64,000 nt of DNA from Nemophila menziesii (Eukaryota; Streptophyta; Magnoliopsida; Boraginales; Hydrophyllaceae): the NCBI GenBank assembly GCA_029959085.1, contig JARWIR010000031.1, positions 4,278,001 to 4,342,000 of the forward strand, in the 5' to 3' direction. This document shows positions 11,485 to 23,728 of this stretch, piece by piece. The translations under genes and the position numbers were made by a program. Positions within the stretch are counted from its first letter, which is position 1. Each line of letters starts with the position of its first letter. Below the pieces are notes generated by a model, which was not told the DNA's origin, did no database searches, and saw only the letters and a list, made by a program, of their open reading frames with translations.

Positions 11485-12383
11485 TTAACTATTGTTACCT
11501 TTATTATGGGTACCTTGTGCCTTCTTATTTCGACAATCTTTTGCGCGATGACCATGTGTGCCACATATGTGACAATTTCCGGCAAACTTAGCCTTTTTCT
11601 TGTTGTCATTAGATTGTCCTTGCCTTTTCCGTTTGTTGTTGTGGTTATACCTCGGTTGTTCCACAACATTAACCTTGGCTTCAAATGTATAAAAGTTACT
11701 TCCTTTCTCTCCTAGTCGGTTGTCTTCTTCGATCCTTAACCGAACGATCAAATCTTCAAGACTGATTTGCTTGCGCTTGTGCTTCAGATATTTCTTGATG
11801 TCTTTATACATTGGTGGTAATTTTTCAACCAATGAAGCAACTTGAAAGGATTACACCAATCTCATTCCTTAGCATCTAACTCATGTAGTATTAACTGAAA
11901 CTGCTGCACCTGCGACATCAGAGATTTCGAGTACCATTTTAAACTCCAAAAATTTACCAACCAAAAACTTTTTGGTACCGGCTTCTTCAGTTTTGTATTT
12001 TTTCTATAGGGAATCCAGAGTTGTTTAGCCGATTTCATAGTGCAATACACATTATACAGAGAATTGTCTAGACAATTCAGAAGGTGGCTTTTGCACAAAA
12101 AGTCTGAATGGTTCCATGCTTCCACGACATGAATAGTTTGACCATCGAGATCATCTCCCATTTTTGGAGCATTTTCTTTGAGAAACATCGCAAGACTCGA
12201 AGTAGTCAAGTAAAACAACATTTTCTGTTGCCATGTTTTGAAGTTTGCACCATCAAACTTCTATGGTCTTTCAGCTGGACCCATAGGTACTGTCATATGC
12301 ATGTTGGGCCTTGAAGTACCACCAATTTCATTTTGCTGTTGCATTGTTGTAGAAGCATTTGTATTTTTTGGTTCTTTAGCCAT
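11485..12383 (-). pseudogene. copia gag pseudogene
   Basis: Structural gag protein on the minus strand, starting at ATG 12383 (MAKEPKNTNAST). An in-frame TAG falls where the family has a PER(P) KFDG-like motif. The N-terminal gag domain, including KTWQQKMLFYL, continues to about 11862, then shifts frame. The rest (11832-11485) has the LPPMYKDIKKYLKHKRK stretch and a basic linker. It ends in an intact CCHC knuckle, CHICGTHGHRAKDC, at about 11570-11529. At least one stop and one frameshift prevent translation as one protein. The order and motifs are standard for copia gag. Confidence 0.82.
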
Positions 12384-12620
12384 TCTGTTTGTTTCAACAA
12401 AACAAACTAGCAGAATAGATTCAATATGTAGTTTGATGCAGTAGATGTATACTACACGAAATAGAAATAGTTTTAAGACTGGATATCCAGATTCTTGTCT
12501 TTACCAAGAGTTTATCTCTTGTTAGGCAGACCAAAGTCCCAAGTTTTAAAATCTTGTTGTAGAACTTAGAATTTGGATTATGTAGTTGAAAAAACAAAAC
12601 GAGAATCAAAATAATAGTAG

Positions 12621-13363
12621 TGATAATAAACCTAAAGGAGAAAGAACAAAAAAAATGCAGAAAAGAAAATAAATGAAAAACATCGAGCCTAGGATTGGAT
12701 CCTATGTCTTTAAGGTTTATTAGCCACGCACTGGTGTCTTACTTTTTTTTGGCTTCAACCTCCAGGATACAACGATCAACACTGCAAATATCATACACTT
12801 AAAAATCTCTCTTGCTTTTATGTAATTTGTTTGCAAGAAACTGAATAAATGAAAATGATTTTTGGTCAAGTATTTATAAGTTTAGAAGAACCTGTTTAAA
12901 TCTGACATGCAACGTTTCAGACATAGGAGATGACGTTTGAGAAAGAAGAGTGCTGTTTTAGAAAAAATTAGAACGTTACGTTCAATTCAAAATTAAAATG
13001 ACAGCGTTTTAATTTTATAAAAGTATATCCCAAACCAAGCAAGGCCCAAGCTCAAAAGTGGGTGCTACCAAGGGCCCAACCGTGCTAAGAACTTTATATT
13101 AAGTGGCTATTATTTTTTGTTTTTCTGATGTGGGACTTTTCACTTGTCCGCAAGCTCATAAAAACCCTTCCTAAATCTCAAATTTAACACTCAATTTCTC
13201 ATTAACCTTTCATTTATTTTACACAAGTGAATACATGAAATTCATTACTGAAGTAAGACAGACAACTTTCGTCTTTGTCTCGACCTATAACGAGGTCTGG
13301 GACTCACTTAAAAATTGAGCTAAAGGGAGCACTTTCACTTGGGTAATGACCCAAATGATAACA
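12621..13363 (-). repeat. Copia 5-prime LTR (right copy)
   Basis: The functional 5-prime LTR for this minus-strand element, about 743 bp. It aligns with 7008-7801 from the GGAGAAAGAAC stretch to the GATAACA end at 13363. Its inner edge has lost or replaced about 25-40 bp, so the exact border near 12621 is uncertain. A minus-strand TATA-like sequence is at about 12871-12879. No recognisable initiator-Met primer site is visible next to the inner edge. Confidence 0.85.
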
Positions 13364-14706
13364 TGAAAACCTTTTTATCAAACACAATGTTCTTGAAACG
13401 AGATATAATACAAAAATAAGGGATTAATAAAGACTACTAAGATTAGTAATAAATGAACTTGAATGGAAATAACATGATTTAGTGTTGATGCAACTTGTAG
13501 CTATCATATCATCTCTTGTTGGACGAATTGATAAAGATATGAGGAAGCTAGATACCTTATCCAAAATCACCAAAATCAAGAGAATAATAGTCGTATTCAT
13601 AATCTTAAATAATCAATATAGTATATCATAGATAGATTTATGGAACTTACTTCTTTTCTTGCGGCTGCAGCTGATGATGAAAAGAAATAATAAAATTTGA
13701 TACACAAGTATATGATAAAAGGTAAATAATGAAATTCAAAGAATATATAAACTTATTGAGAAATCACTCAAATCCAATAATATCAATTTGGATTTAAACT
13801 GATTTGCGAGAGGTTGAGCTAGACATTTTATGTAACGTTCTGTAAAATAAGAAAAATAATAACTATAGAGCTCAAAGCATGAATAGTCACTCTATTGACA
13901 ATGTTTGAAGTAAGAAGAGAACTACCAGCGGGATCAGGGAGCATAATAGGTAAAATTGCAGGTGAATGATGTCCGGTGTCTCAATGATAGAGAAAGATAT
14001 ATGAAAGTAATATGTCTATCCTCTCCATCAACAATCGAGCTATGGACTTCCATCTCAATTTGATTGGCGCGGCCCCTTGAAATAAGGGTTCCAAAACCCT
14101 CAACGTAATTTTCTTATGTTCTAATTAAAATACGAACTTAACCAATATGGTATGGAAATTTTTTCGATGTCTGGGATTGTATTTTATGAATAAAAGTTTT
14201 GTAAGAGGGGCGGACTGAATGGAGATCTATATACAAAATCGCTTATTACACTGTAGTTTGACTAAAATTATTAATTGAATAATTATGTCTCTTTAATAAA
14301 AAGGAGACTCATCCAATAAAAGAATATATCCATGCCTTTCTTATACATTTTTTTAGTTTAGATAAATAAGTCACTAATCACAAATTAGTCTAAAATTCTA
14401 TACATTAAAGAATCAAATGAAAAGGATAGGAAGATTCGTACCCCACTAATTATTATAAAAATATAAAATTCCATGTCTTAATATCAGTTGGTAACTTGTT
14501 ATTTATCCTCCGACATATTCATTTAAATTGACACATATTTAAGTAAACTCAGATTTTTTTCTTGCGATTAAGCCAAAGTAGTCCAAATTATGGTACCATT
14601 AATTGTAACGTTGGTCCCTATGTTGTGCAAAATAGTAGTGTGAGTTTAAAGTTGCTTGGGTATCGTTTTATAAATTTTGAAGATATAGATGTAGTTAACA
14701 AATGCC

Positions 14707-15318
14707 AGGTCATTTGATAAATTTTATTTTACTCAATTGGATTCGTTCGTCCAGTTTACAGCATCGCCTAAACAATGAGACACAGTTAGTCCAAAAACTT
14801 GTTTTGTGATTATCTATTACTCTCTTACTCACCTCGTTCATGAAACCACTTGTCGAGTGCGTAATAATTTGAATTATATATTTATCCCTGACTACTTCAA
14901 TAACTTTATTGCATATCCTTAACATCTCATCGACTTTTACAGCTGAACTTAAAATCATGAATATTTTGAGGGGCATTGTGTCTGTCGAGCTATCAACAAA
15001 AACCTTCACTACAGTCCTATTAAACAGATTTGCACATTCCTCTAACAATAAGCACTCTCTTTCTCTTTAGAGGAGTCTGAAGCTCCTCATCCTCCTTGGC
15101 TAAGTTCTTCTTTTCTCGAGTATCTCATATAGACAAACCTTCTTAACATAAGTAGGAACATTCTTGCAACTGGCCATATCTTCGCGAATGCCAGCTAAAT
15201 GGTATCTAAGGCGATAAAAGCCACTACTCGTAACCTTGTCACAATAGTGACATCTAACTTTTCCTTTCTTTCCATCAACAAGAGTCTCATGTTCATGTAT
15301 AAGATATTTCGAAGCCAT
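14707..15318 (-). pseudogene. hAT-type transposase relic (BED finger plus DUF659-like)
   Basis: On the minus strand the first part (15318-15100) reads MASKYLIHEHETLVDGKKGKV. A BED-type zinc finger follows (CHYC, then YRLRYHLAG and a further Cys), then KNVPTYVKKVCLYEILEK. After a break, 15048-14707 resembles the DUF659 part of plant hAT transposases: LFNRTVVKVFVDSST, IIQIITHSTSGFMNEVSKRVIDNHKTSFWTNCVSLF. The catalytic RNase-H-like centre and the C-terminal dimerisation domain are not recognisable. A parallel copy lies at 46370-46957. It is a transposase relic without activity; a domesticated host gene is unlikely because both copies are broken. Confidence 0.72.
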
Positions 15319-16590
15319 TCTTAGAAAGAGTATTTACTCTAATCTAAGTGTATCAGGTTATGTGACCTGGCAACAAAAAAACCAATAAGTACCTATTGCA
15401 GACAAAAAAACGTTACCCACTCACTCATATATTATCCATTCTTGACAAAAAAATTAAAATATTATTCTATTGAAGATATCCCTAAATAGAAGCCAACAAA
15501 GTACAAGGAAATAAATCATTACTAATTATCATCTTATAACAAATATATTTCTCTATTATCCAAATTTCTAAAAGCAATAATCTAAGACAAACACATTAAT
15601 TTATTGTACTAAAAGAATAAGCTCTCTTAAATTGCAATGCATCTATTTATTCTATAATTATATTACCTGTAGTAAGATATAAATATTTTTTTGTGTTGAA
15701 TTGTCATGACAAACTATCTTTTCCTATAAAACAAATATTCTTTTATGAACAATATGCATATTCTTACAAAATAAAAATAAATAAAATATTTATAAATATA
15801 ACATGACTAGTTTCTAAATGGACTCTTTGTCTCACATGATATTTCTGTCCTCCCAAATAAACAACAATGGTAATTTGCTTAACCAAAACTTGGATGAATT
15901 TTGATTTTGTGTTAATATATTGTTCTTGGATATTTTGCAACAAACTAAAATATTTAAGTTGTAATAATGATAACTATACTCACAGAGACTCAAACAATTA
16001 GTTTTTAATTTTTTGGATACGAGTTAATCAATTAATAAAGACTTCAAAAACCAAGTTCATGCTCCATTTACTATAATTGAACCTATTGCAAACGAGGTTC
16101 CCAACATATTTATTTCCATGACGATGTGATATACAATGAATAATTACCTTTCATACTAGAGAATGATACTTTGTCACATTGAATAAGCAATAGGAACAAT
16201 GCTTCCATTAATATCACACAAAGTATGGTAGGAAAGAAATAAAAATTCTTCATAGCACGGTAAAGACACTGTACAAATGATAAAAATTAATATGATAAAT
16301 TGTTGTGCTACAAATTTTTATGTAGCAAGATATACAATTTCCAGATTGATTGTTTTAAATAATTAAAAATGATAAAATAAAAACAATATCTAGTAAAACA
16401 ATGTTCATATGGGCCCACAAACTCATACGTCCTTTCTCACTATGCAATTTTAAAAGCATCAAATGTTTATAAGATAAAGGTATGACATAGTGAATTTTCA
16501 TAAATTACTAAATTTAGAGGTTCACCCAATATAATTATTTACCCCAATCTATTATGGGGATGACCAGATTTTTGTACCAATAGATAAATA

Positions 16591-16597
<7 letters not shown>

Positions 16598-16624
<27 letters not shown>
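16598..16624. repeat. (AT)n microsatellite
   Basis: About 13 AT dinucleotides inside B copy 1. Copies 2 and 3 of B do not carry an expanded run at the corresponding position. Confidence 0.9.
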
Positions 16625-16628
<4 letters not shown>

Positions 16629-17454
16629 TCATAATATTGCAGGATTTGTGGATAAATACTATCACTAGAGTACGACAACACATAGATTTACATCTAATAT
16701 ATCAATAAATTGTAATAGTATAGAGATTTGGTTGAAATTAAATCAGATTGTATTAAAAGAAATTGATTACCTTAATATCGATACTCATGAATCCTCCATC
16801 ATTTTCTGAGGTTGTAGAGTTGATGATGGTGGAAAATGATCTCAATTTTGACAACTTGTGATATAAATATTGGACCATCCAATAGTGGATGGAAGTCTTA
16901 CCAAGGTTATTAGAAATTTATTCAATGACATTTTCTATTTTAAAAAAAAAAATAAGAAACATTTGAGTATAGGGTTCACGTTTTTAAAAAAAAAAATTGT
17001 AGTTTGACTCAATCAATCAAAGTTATTGTTTATTCAAGTAAAAAATTTATTCTTTTTTCTATTATCCTCTTTTCTCTTCTATTTTGATCCATAAATTTTT
17101 TGTAATTCACTTGTTTTGTTTCTTTTAAGTCGAATCTATATAGTTGTGTGCATTATATATCCTTACACAAAAATCAGTTTATATTGTTTGAATCTTATGT
17201 GTGGGATAATTTAATATTTATATTTATTTTTTGCTTTAGTTGCAATATATCTATGGATATTAATTGTAATTTATTTTTTAAATTTGATAACAAGACATGA
17301 TCTTATTTGTACTCTACTTTCATTAAATTTTATTTTTTGAAAGAAAATTTTTTGTGTTTTAGTTTTATAAATCTGAAAAAAAAATTGAAAATAAATTAAC
17401 CGAGATTATAAAATAAAGAACAAAATCATATAAAACAAAATATAAAATTTGATT

Positions 17455-17600
17455 GTCAGGAATTGGATCCGATATGTTTTAAGTATTTCAGCCACGTACC
17501 AATATCTTACAATAGTTGGATTGAACCTCAATGATACAACAACAAAGTTCTTCAGAAAAAATAAATACATAAATTATACAAAATTTTAACAATCTTAATA
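17455..17600 (-). repeat. Copia-LTR-like relic inside B
   Basis: GAATTGGATCCGATATGTTTT, AGCCACGTACCA and the GATACAACAACAAAG stretch parallel the GGATTGGATCCTATGT, AGCCACGCACTGG and GATACAACGATCAG stretches of the copia LTR at 7110-7200, in the same relative orientation. The same relic recurs at about 48810-48910 and 61290-61395. It appears to be an ancient copia LTR fragment incorporated before B was duplicated. Confidence 0.5.
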
Positions 17601-17639
17601 AAGTTTCTTCTTGTCTATCGCTCTCTAAAGTTAAATGAA

Positions 17640-17960
17640 TTCATAACCATTAAATGGTAGTTCTCTTGAGATGGATTTGATGAATTCACCGACTAGGGAC
17701 CTAAGGATGAGTTAGATTTCTAGCTGAATTCAAAGCCAAGTGTTATTGTCCTATTTAGAAATAAAATTAATTGACTAATTATGTTTTATTATTTACACTC
17801 AATGATTTCATATATTAAATGAGGCAATCCTTGTGAGAAGGACTTGATAAATTCAATGACATATGATAAGGTTCATCTATATTTCTCTAAATGATCTCAA
17901 GGCCCTAGAGGGGTGGTTCACATTGGATTAAAATTCTCATAGATCACTGATTGTCTTGTA
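17640..17960. repeat. ~100-bp modules shared with a copia 3-prime region
   Basis: Two or three degenerate modules contain GAGATGGATTTGATGAATTC or GAAGGACTTGATAAATTCAA. They match 49000-49230 and 61450-61640 in other B copies. They also match two modules at about 58785-58930, in the 3-prime region of the second copia element (GTGGTCCTATTGAGACGG then ACTTGATGAATTC). Confidence 0.45.
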
Positions 17961-18108
17961 TTTTGTGATAGAATAATCTTGTCATGAGACATCTTATTAA
18001 GATTTTATATTGTCTTGTCTAATCGGTGTTTATGTTATTTTTAGAGTTTTTATGTGTTAAATATGTGTTGAGTGTGCAACACTTAGGTACTTGGATGATA
18101 TGAGACTC

Positions 18109-18604
18109 TGATATCTCTTTTTCCGTGATAGAATAATATTATCACGAGACATCATTTTGGGAGTTTATTGAACCTAACTAAGGGGCTATTCACTTATATT
18201 TGACATACCTTGATTTTCTATCTTATTTTAGTCATATTGTTATTTAGAGAGATTTTTTGCATTAATCTTGTATTATGTGTGTAGCTTTAAGGTTCATGTC
18301 TGAAATGAGACACCTAGATGGTTAGGGGATGCAAGATGGTTAGGGGATGCAAGATGTCTAGTCCAAACCCATACCAAGGCGTCAAAATAGCTAAACATAA
18401 TTTTGGAGAAGTTAGAGCGTTTACCAGCAATTCCTTGATGTCACTTAATTTAGTCACCACGATTTATTGGTCAGAGCTTCATACAAATATTCTTTTGTTT
18501 TGGATATATATTGTAGTTAGTGATGCGTGAGAAGTGACATACATCAATTTGGAATTAAAATAAATAAGTTGTACCTCTTGCTTCCACTGTGACTCGAACG
18601 TGTC
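18109..18604 (+). mobile_element. A copy 3, left part (LTR-like start)
   Basis: The LTR-like start TGATATCTC is followed by GAGACATCA and contains a nested inverted repeat (GTGATA, then TATCAC). The same start occurs at 49494 in A copy 4. GTGTAGCTTTAAGG at 18280 corresponds to 2119 and 49668. The copy is interrupted at 18605 by the solo LTR and resumes at 20179. Confidence 0.6.
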
Positions 18605-20173
18605 AGGTGGTCCTTTGTGTGTTCTAAAAAACTAATGCAAATAAGGAAAAGAGAACCACAATTGCAAGTGTACATGTGTCCCAAGTAATATATGTGATAA
18701 ACAGATTCGTTGTCAGGGACAGATTGGTTGACTCTAATGCTTATCAAATAGTAGTTAATTGCACGTGAAAACATGTAAATGATTTGAAAATTGTTGTTTT
18801 GGATTTCTAATACTAAGACAATAAATTAAAATACTAAATTAACGCAAAGATTAAACTAGACGCAAGAAAATAAAGTAGTTTACGCAAGGTATAAAAGGCA
18901 GTACTTGAGAGACGCAAGGATTTCACCTAATTGTCATTCATTTCATGTATTGTTTAAGGGACAAATCGGTAAATATGTATTGGTCGGGATTCGAAATTCT
19001 TTTTACCCCCGTCAGGGTGGATTAAGGAGCTACTCTTAGGTGCTACAAACTCCGTCAGGGTGATTATAGTCCACCTTCAACCCAATTGACCATAAGATTA
19101 ATTAAGCTTCTCAGAGTCTATAATTTCTATCCTACATTCATTAATTAGTTATGTACCCAGACCCCCCGTCAAGGTGATCCATTCGACACTAGATGGAATA
19201 GCCTAGATACTAAATCATATGATTGGTTAATTACGTCATTCATAGTAAATAAAAACAAATTAATGAAAAATACAATTTACACAATTTGATTTCAATTATA
19301 AAAATCCCAAATCCAAACACATGAAACGAAATCAAATTGGGATTAACCCATTATGCGTTCTCAAGCAATATTTAAGTTTAGCTCATAATAATTGAAAAGA
19401 CAAAAACTAAAGAAATAATTGAGTTCATCATGTTTTACAGAATAAAATTGAAGAACCTAATTACGAAGTTGAATTGGATAATAATTGGAGATATAGACAG
19501 TCTCCAGCTCTAGCTTCTTCTCTTCCTTACTCTAGCTTCCTCTTTGGTGTTCTGTCTCTTTTCTTTTCTTAAGCGTATGAATTGGTGTGTAAAAATAAGA
19601 TTCCAAAGCCTATTTATAATGGTAAAATCGGATTAGGGCTTTTCTTTAGAGATTAATTTAAAATAAGAAAAGGCCAAATCCATAATTAAGCCCAAATCCC
19701 GTAATAGCTGCACCACATCCACTAAAACAGCTCTAACCGGCTCGTTTCAACTCGGATTGATCTTATTCCAGTTGCTAATTTTCTGTAACTCAATGGGAAA
19801 CAATTTCGCTTCATAAGTTGGAGGCTAAATCCACTCTTAGATGGCTCGGAATCAGCAATCTTTATCAACTTTCCAGATTTGCAGCTTCAAATTATCAATT
19901 CTTTCGCGATATTTCTTATTGCTTTGACTTCATTACACGATCTTTGACTTTATTCTTGGATTCCTCTCCTAGCTAGTATTCAAAACCTACAACCTTTTAC
20001 TCAAAACAAACCATATTACGCGCAAAAGTTTAATAAATGAAAAAAATACTAGAATTAAAAGAGGAAAATCGATTTATTACATATTAACACCAAAAGTCTA
20101 TCTAAATAGTCGAATAAACACCAAAAATGATGTCTCCCAAGGGCATAAAATTAGAACATTTAGGGAGACATCA
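18605..20173 (-). mobile_element. Solo LTR, Athila-type, minus strand
   Basis: A 1569-bp insertion flanked by perfect 5-bp duplications GTGTC (18600-18604 and 20174-20178). Read on the minus strand it starts TGATGTCTCCC with the facing repeat GGGAGACATCA and ends GGACCACCT. It has a minus-strand TATA-like element at about 19611-19618. Start, end and layout resemble the LTRs of the two Athila-type elements in this window, but the body differs, so it is a third family. No internal region remains, as expected after LTR-LTR recombination. Unoccupied target sites occur near 205, 2378 and 49968. Confidence 0.85.
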
Positions 20174-20178
20174 GTGTC

Positions 20179-20829
20179 CAACACTAACTAAAAAGGGGTT
20201 GGGCTATTTTTAACCCAACTAAGTGACTCCGTTTGACCTCAAACATTTTAGCCTAGTATATATTCATTTTAAAAGCTCATAATGAAGAGAACTTGAAATA
20301 TTAAACTAGAAAGGAAAGATACACGCGTGGAGCAAAGAGGAGAAGAATAGGAGAAGGGTTTCTACCCAATTTCACCAATCTTTACCATACCATTATCATT
20401 TCTATTCAAGTATTATGCTAATTTTTTTCCGTTTCACATTCTATACATGATATCACATTATTTATCATTATTTTTCAGTGTTACATTATGAACTAAACAT
20501 GTTTTTCTTGAGGATTACTAAGAATATGAACCATTGTTAAAAAAAATTATGTTTATTTATATTGTAATGAATTGAGTTATTTTCCATTGATTATATGTTT
20601 AAGATTATTTCTATATGTGCCTTTATCAGAAGTGGGAAGCAACTTCCCCCACCTTTCCCCGTTATGAAAGAGCAAGAGTTCACTTCAAATAAAAATGAGG
20701 TAATTTCTTTTGAAGAAACAGTTGAGCCGGTAATCGTAAATGATAATATTGAAAAGCTATAGAGGAACAAACGAATAATGAGATAATTGCGAATGAATAT
20801 TGAACTCATCCACGGTTCCCTTTACGTGT
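20179..20829 (+). mobile_element. A copy 3, middle part
   Basis: Continuation of the A relic between the solo LTR and the nested element. It matches 2390-2660 and 49968-50620 but lacks much of the leader found in copy 2. The gag linker remnant (SGKQLPPPFPVMKEQE-like) lies at 20628-20700. The segment stops at the TTTACGTGT stretch where the younger element inserted. Confidence 0.65.
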
Positions 20830-22346
20830 TGATGTCTCCTCATTTGTGATAATATAATATAATTCTGAGACATCATTTTAGGCTTATTTATTTGTTTATA
20901 GGTTGATTTTAGCTTAGTTTAGTGCACTTTCCTATTTTGAGTCTTGATTTGTTGAATTATTATTTTTAGAGCATATTGAGTTTAATTGTTTATTTAGTGT
21001 GAAACTTTAAAGATAATTATGGAGATTAATTAGAGTCCAAGTCAAAGACTACAAGATATGGAAAGAGATATGCATGGTAATTGGAGATAGAAGGAAACAG
21101 AGTTCAATTAGGAAAAGGAAAAGCTGCCTAAATCTGAATTTCTACAGTACACGCTTAAAGAAGTGGTTATTTACCTAAGAAATAGTCCGATTTTGGTAAT
21201 TTCCTTTCATAGGGACAAGGATAATTCTGTTACAATTCTTTTGGTATATTATGGAGCAAAAATCGACCAATAACGAAAAAGATATGCTCAAAACGGTTCA
21301 GCAGTGTTTATCTTTATTTCCATACGAATTTGAGTTGGGCTAGGAGTCCATTACTTTCCTTCTCCTTCAAGAAAACGAATTAGGTCTTCCTATACCCTAT
21401 AAATACAGCCTCTTAACATTAGAAAATCATCCTTGGCCAGACCTTAAGGCCAAGAGGAAGCTGCAACACAAGAGAAGAAGTCTGGAAGGAGCTATGCATC
21501 AATCATGTCTCCTTCAAACTCTTATTTTGTAATTCTTTTCTCTTCTTTTCTTAGTATGAATTAATTCTTTTTAGTTTGAGTTTTAGCATATATGTATGAA
21601 CCCTAGTTTTGAGTTGACATCTATCTAATTTGGGAACTTAATGTTTTAAATTGAATTATAGTTTTTATTCTCTGTTTATGTGTTTGGATTTATATTCTGT
21701 GTTCTTGTGGATGCGCGCCCATATAGAATTACCATCTAGTAATTAGGTCACCATTGACAACGGTGTTTAATTGCATGTTTAGCACATAATGTCTAGTATT
21801 AGGTCTGATCTAACAACCCAACCTAGCTAGGTAATCACTATGGTTTAGTTCTTGTGACTATTTACCAATTACAGGAAAAGTATGCTTAGGAATCCTTATT
21901 GACACAGGTAAATCCTATTTGAAACTACTGATAGCGAATTGAGACCGATTAGGGAAATACTACATAATTCACCCTTACATGTTTAGAACGGCAAAACTAG
22001 TGGGGATTGCATGCTAATTACTCAAGCTATAATTTTCATACTATCTTCTTTTCTTTTCTTTTATTTAGTTTCTGTCTTTAGTTTATTAGTTTAGTTTTAT
22101 TATTTAAAAACCAAATAAATATTTGTCTATTTCTTCTTCCTACTAGCGTTTTATCTTTTCTATCTTTAATATCTGCACTTGAATAATTTGCATAAGTTCT
22201 TCTTAACCTTCCTAGTCCCTGAGGAACGAATCTTACTTATTCATTAAAACTTGCATACGATCTGTATACTTGCAGAACCGTGTTAGCTTAGGGTGTTTAT
22301 TTGCACTTATTTTATACATCTTTTTATCACACCTTAGGCCACACCA
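20830..22346 (+). repeat. 5-prime LTR of the gag-only element
   Basis: 1517 bp from TGATGTCTCC to CCACACCA. The facing repeat GAGACATCA lies within the first 45 bp. A TATA-like CTATAAATA is at 21397-21405. It differs from the 3-prime LTR by an insertion of about 13 bp near 21440 and scattered, mostly transition, changes. Confidence 0.93.
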
Positions 22347-22352
22347 AGTTTT

Positions 22353-22370
22353 TGGCACCGCTGCCGGGGA
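22353..22370 (+). other. Primer binding site, tRNA-Asp type
   Basis: TGGCACCGCTGCCGGGGA begins 6 bp after the LTR end. It matches the complement of the plant tRNA-Asp 3-prime end with two mismatches (A for G and C for T), as in Athila-lineage elements. Confidence 0.82.
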
Positions 22371-22530
22371 CTACATCGTTACTTCTTGTGCAATTATCTT
22401 GTGCTTTTATTTTAGTTAGTTCTATTTTACGCTTTTCTTTTTAGTTTTTGTTTTACAGATTTTTTTAGGCGAACGCAGATTTATTAGGAGATAAAGGTTT
22501 CGTGCTATTAGATCCTGAAGAAGCTAATAC

Positions 22531-23728
22531 ATGATGGAATCTCTAAAGCCCAAGGAGTTAAACCAACAACTTGAGGAATTACGAGAACAATCGCGAAAAC
22601 TGGCTCAGAGGAATCTAGTACATACCTCACCTTCATGTCCTAGTTGTGGAGCAAGAGATCACTCGTGGGAATATTGCATGAATAATCCATCCTCAATTTC
22701 CTTCATGCCTTATCAAAGAGACCATTATTATGATGGTTATTATCAATCTCAAGGAAATTACGCTGATTATCAACCCCCACAGAGTTACAATTGGGTCGGA
22801 GATCAACAGAATTATTATCATAATAACCATTATTATGACGATTATTATCAACCACGACCACAAGCTTATTATCCTCCACAACCTATCTATCAAGAAGCGC
22901 CAATTTATAATGAAGTTTATCAAGAACGACTTCCTTGTTTAATGCAGCAAACTGTACAAGAACAACCTGCGAGTTCGAATCCAAGCATGGCTAAGATAAT
23001 GACCCTAATTGAAAAGGTGGAGATGAGCCAGCAAAGAATCCAAAACTCATCCGATGCGATTAAAAAGCTTGAACACATAGTGTCACAAATGGTGAATAAA
23101 GTTCAAATCCTTGCAGAAGAGAAACTCCGAAGTAATACTAGTGCTCCAGCAAACAAAGTTTGTCATGCAGTTGAATTACGAAGTGGAAAACAACTACCTC
23201 CACCAAACCAGAACCAGAACCAGTCCCTATTCCATAAAAGGGGGGAGAAGAAACAACAGAAGATAAGGTCGAAGAGGTAGTTGAACAAAAAAGTGTCCAA
23301 GAGAAGACACCAGAAAAGAAAGAGAGCCCAGTGATAACCAACACATGTCCTCCTCCACCATTCCCTTCACATGTCAGAAAGGACAATGACCTGGAATTCA
23401 AGAAGTTCGTTGACATGGTGAACAAGTTAGAGATTAAAATACCGTTTGTAGAAGCTCTCAAAAGAATTCCAACATATACAAAATTCATGAAGGACATTCT
23501 TTCTAACAAACGAAGATTCGAAACTAAAGAGATGAATGAATTGCCAGAGGAGTATAGTGCTACAAATGAAATCAAGTTACCACAAGAAACACCTATTCCC
23601 ACGAAATCTTGGATGGCACCATCCATGATTATGAAGAATCGAGCTGAAAAGTTCGTGGTATTAAAGGCAAAGGGTGGAAATTTCGTCATCCTTAATCGAG
23701 GTAACACGTCTAACTTTAAAAGACGTTA
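22531..23728 (+). pseudogene. gag remnant (CCHC knuckle and Pro-rich linker), frameshifted
   Basis: The first frame (22531-23280, 249 codons) opens with a charged coiled-coil-like stretch. It then has one CCHC knuckle (CPSCGARDHSWEYC, 22636-22677), a Tyr/Gln-rich region (22700-22940) and ELRSGKQLPPP, the conserved gag linker. A frameshift near 23205-23240 moves the reading to a second frame (to 23728). That frame carries PPPPFPSHVRK, DMVNKLEIKIPFVEAL and NELPEEYSA, the pre-protease part of Athila polyproteins. It ends in a short unrelated tail before any protease core. The main capsid part expected before the knuckle is absent. Such a product might be packaged by a related element, but that is inference. 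Confidence 0.75.

Larger units (their letters stand above)
7008..13363 (-). mobile_element. Ty1/copia LTR retrotransposon, decayed, minus strand
   Basis: This is a full-length copia element read on the minus strand. Gene order is gag (12383-11485), protease, integrase (11131-10319), RT and RNaseH (to about 8400). The flanks are perfect 5-bp target duplications TGAAA (7003-7007 and 13364-13368). Unit 2 keeps the unoccupied site near 44964. The LTR ends are TGTTATC and GATAACA, a 7-bp inverted repeat. The two LTRs differ by many substitutions and indels, so this insertion is older than the two Athila-type insertions. Several stops make it non-autonomous, although integrase remains open. Confidence 0.9.
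13364..18108. repeat. B block copy 1, right part
   Basis: Continues B after the copia insertion and is homologous to 44964-49493. It contains minus-strand hAT relics (annotated), an exon-like piece near 13920-14100 shared with 45540-45720, and long AT-rich non-coding stretches. An exon-like segment with a GTAATC donor (minus strand, about 16762-16800) is shared weakly with 60515-60560. Near its right end lies a copia-LTR-like relic. Apart from these I see no gene. Confidence 0.55.

Noticed and set aside
11365..11715. 116-codon plus-strand ORF in the copia element
   Set aside because: Antisense shadow of the minus-strand gag/protease region, which has clear family motifs.
23138..23707. 189-codon minus-strand ORF opposite gag
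   Set aside because: It is the antisense shadow of the gag linker region; Ser/Phe-rich composition reflects the complement of Pro/Glu-rich codons.
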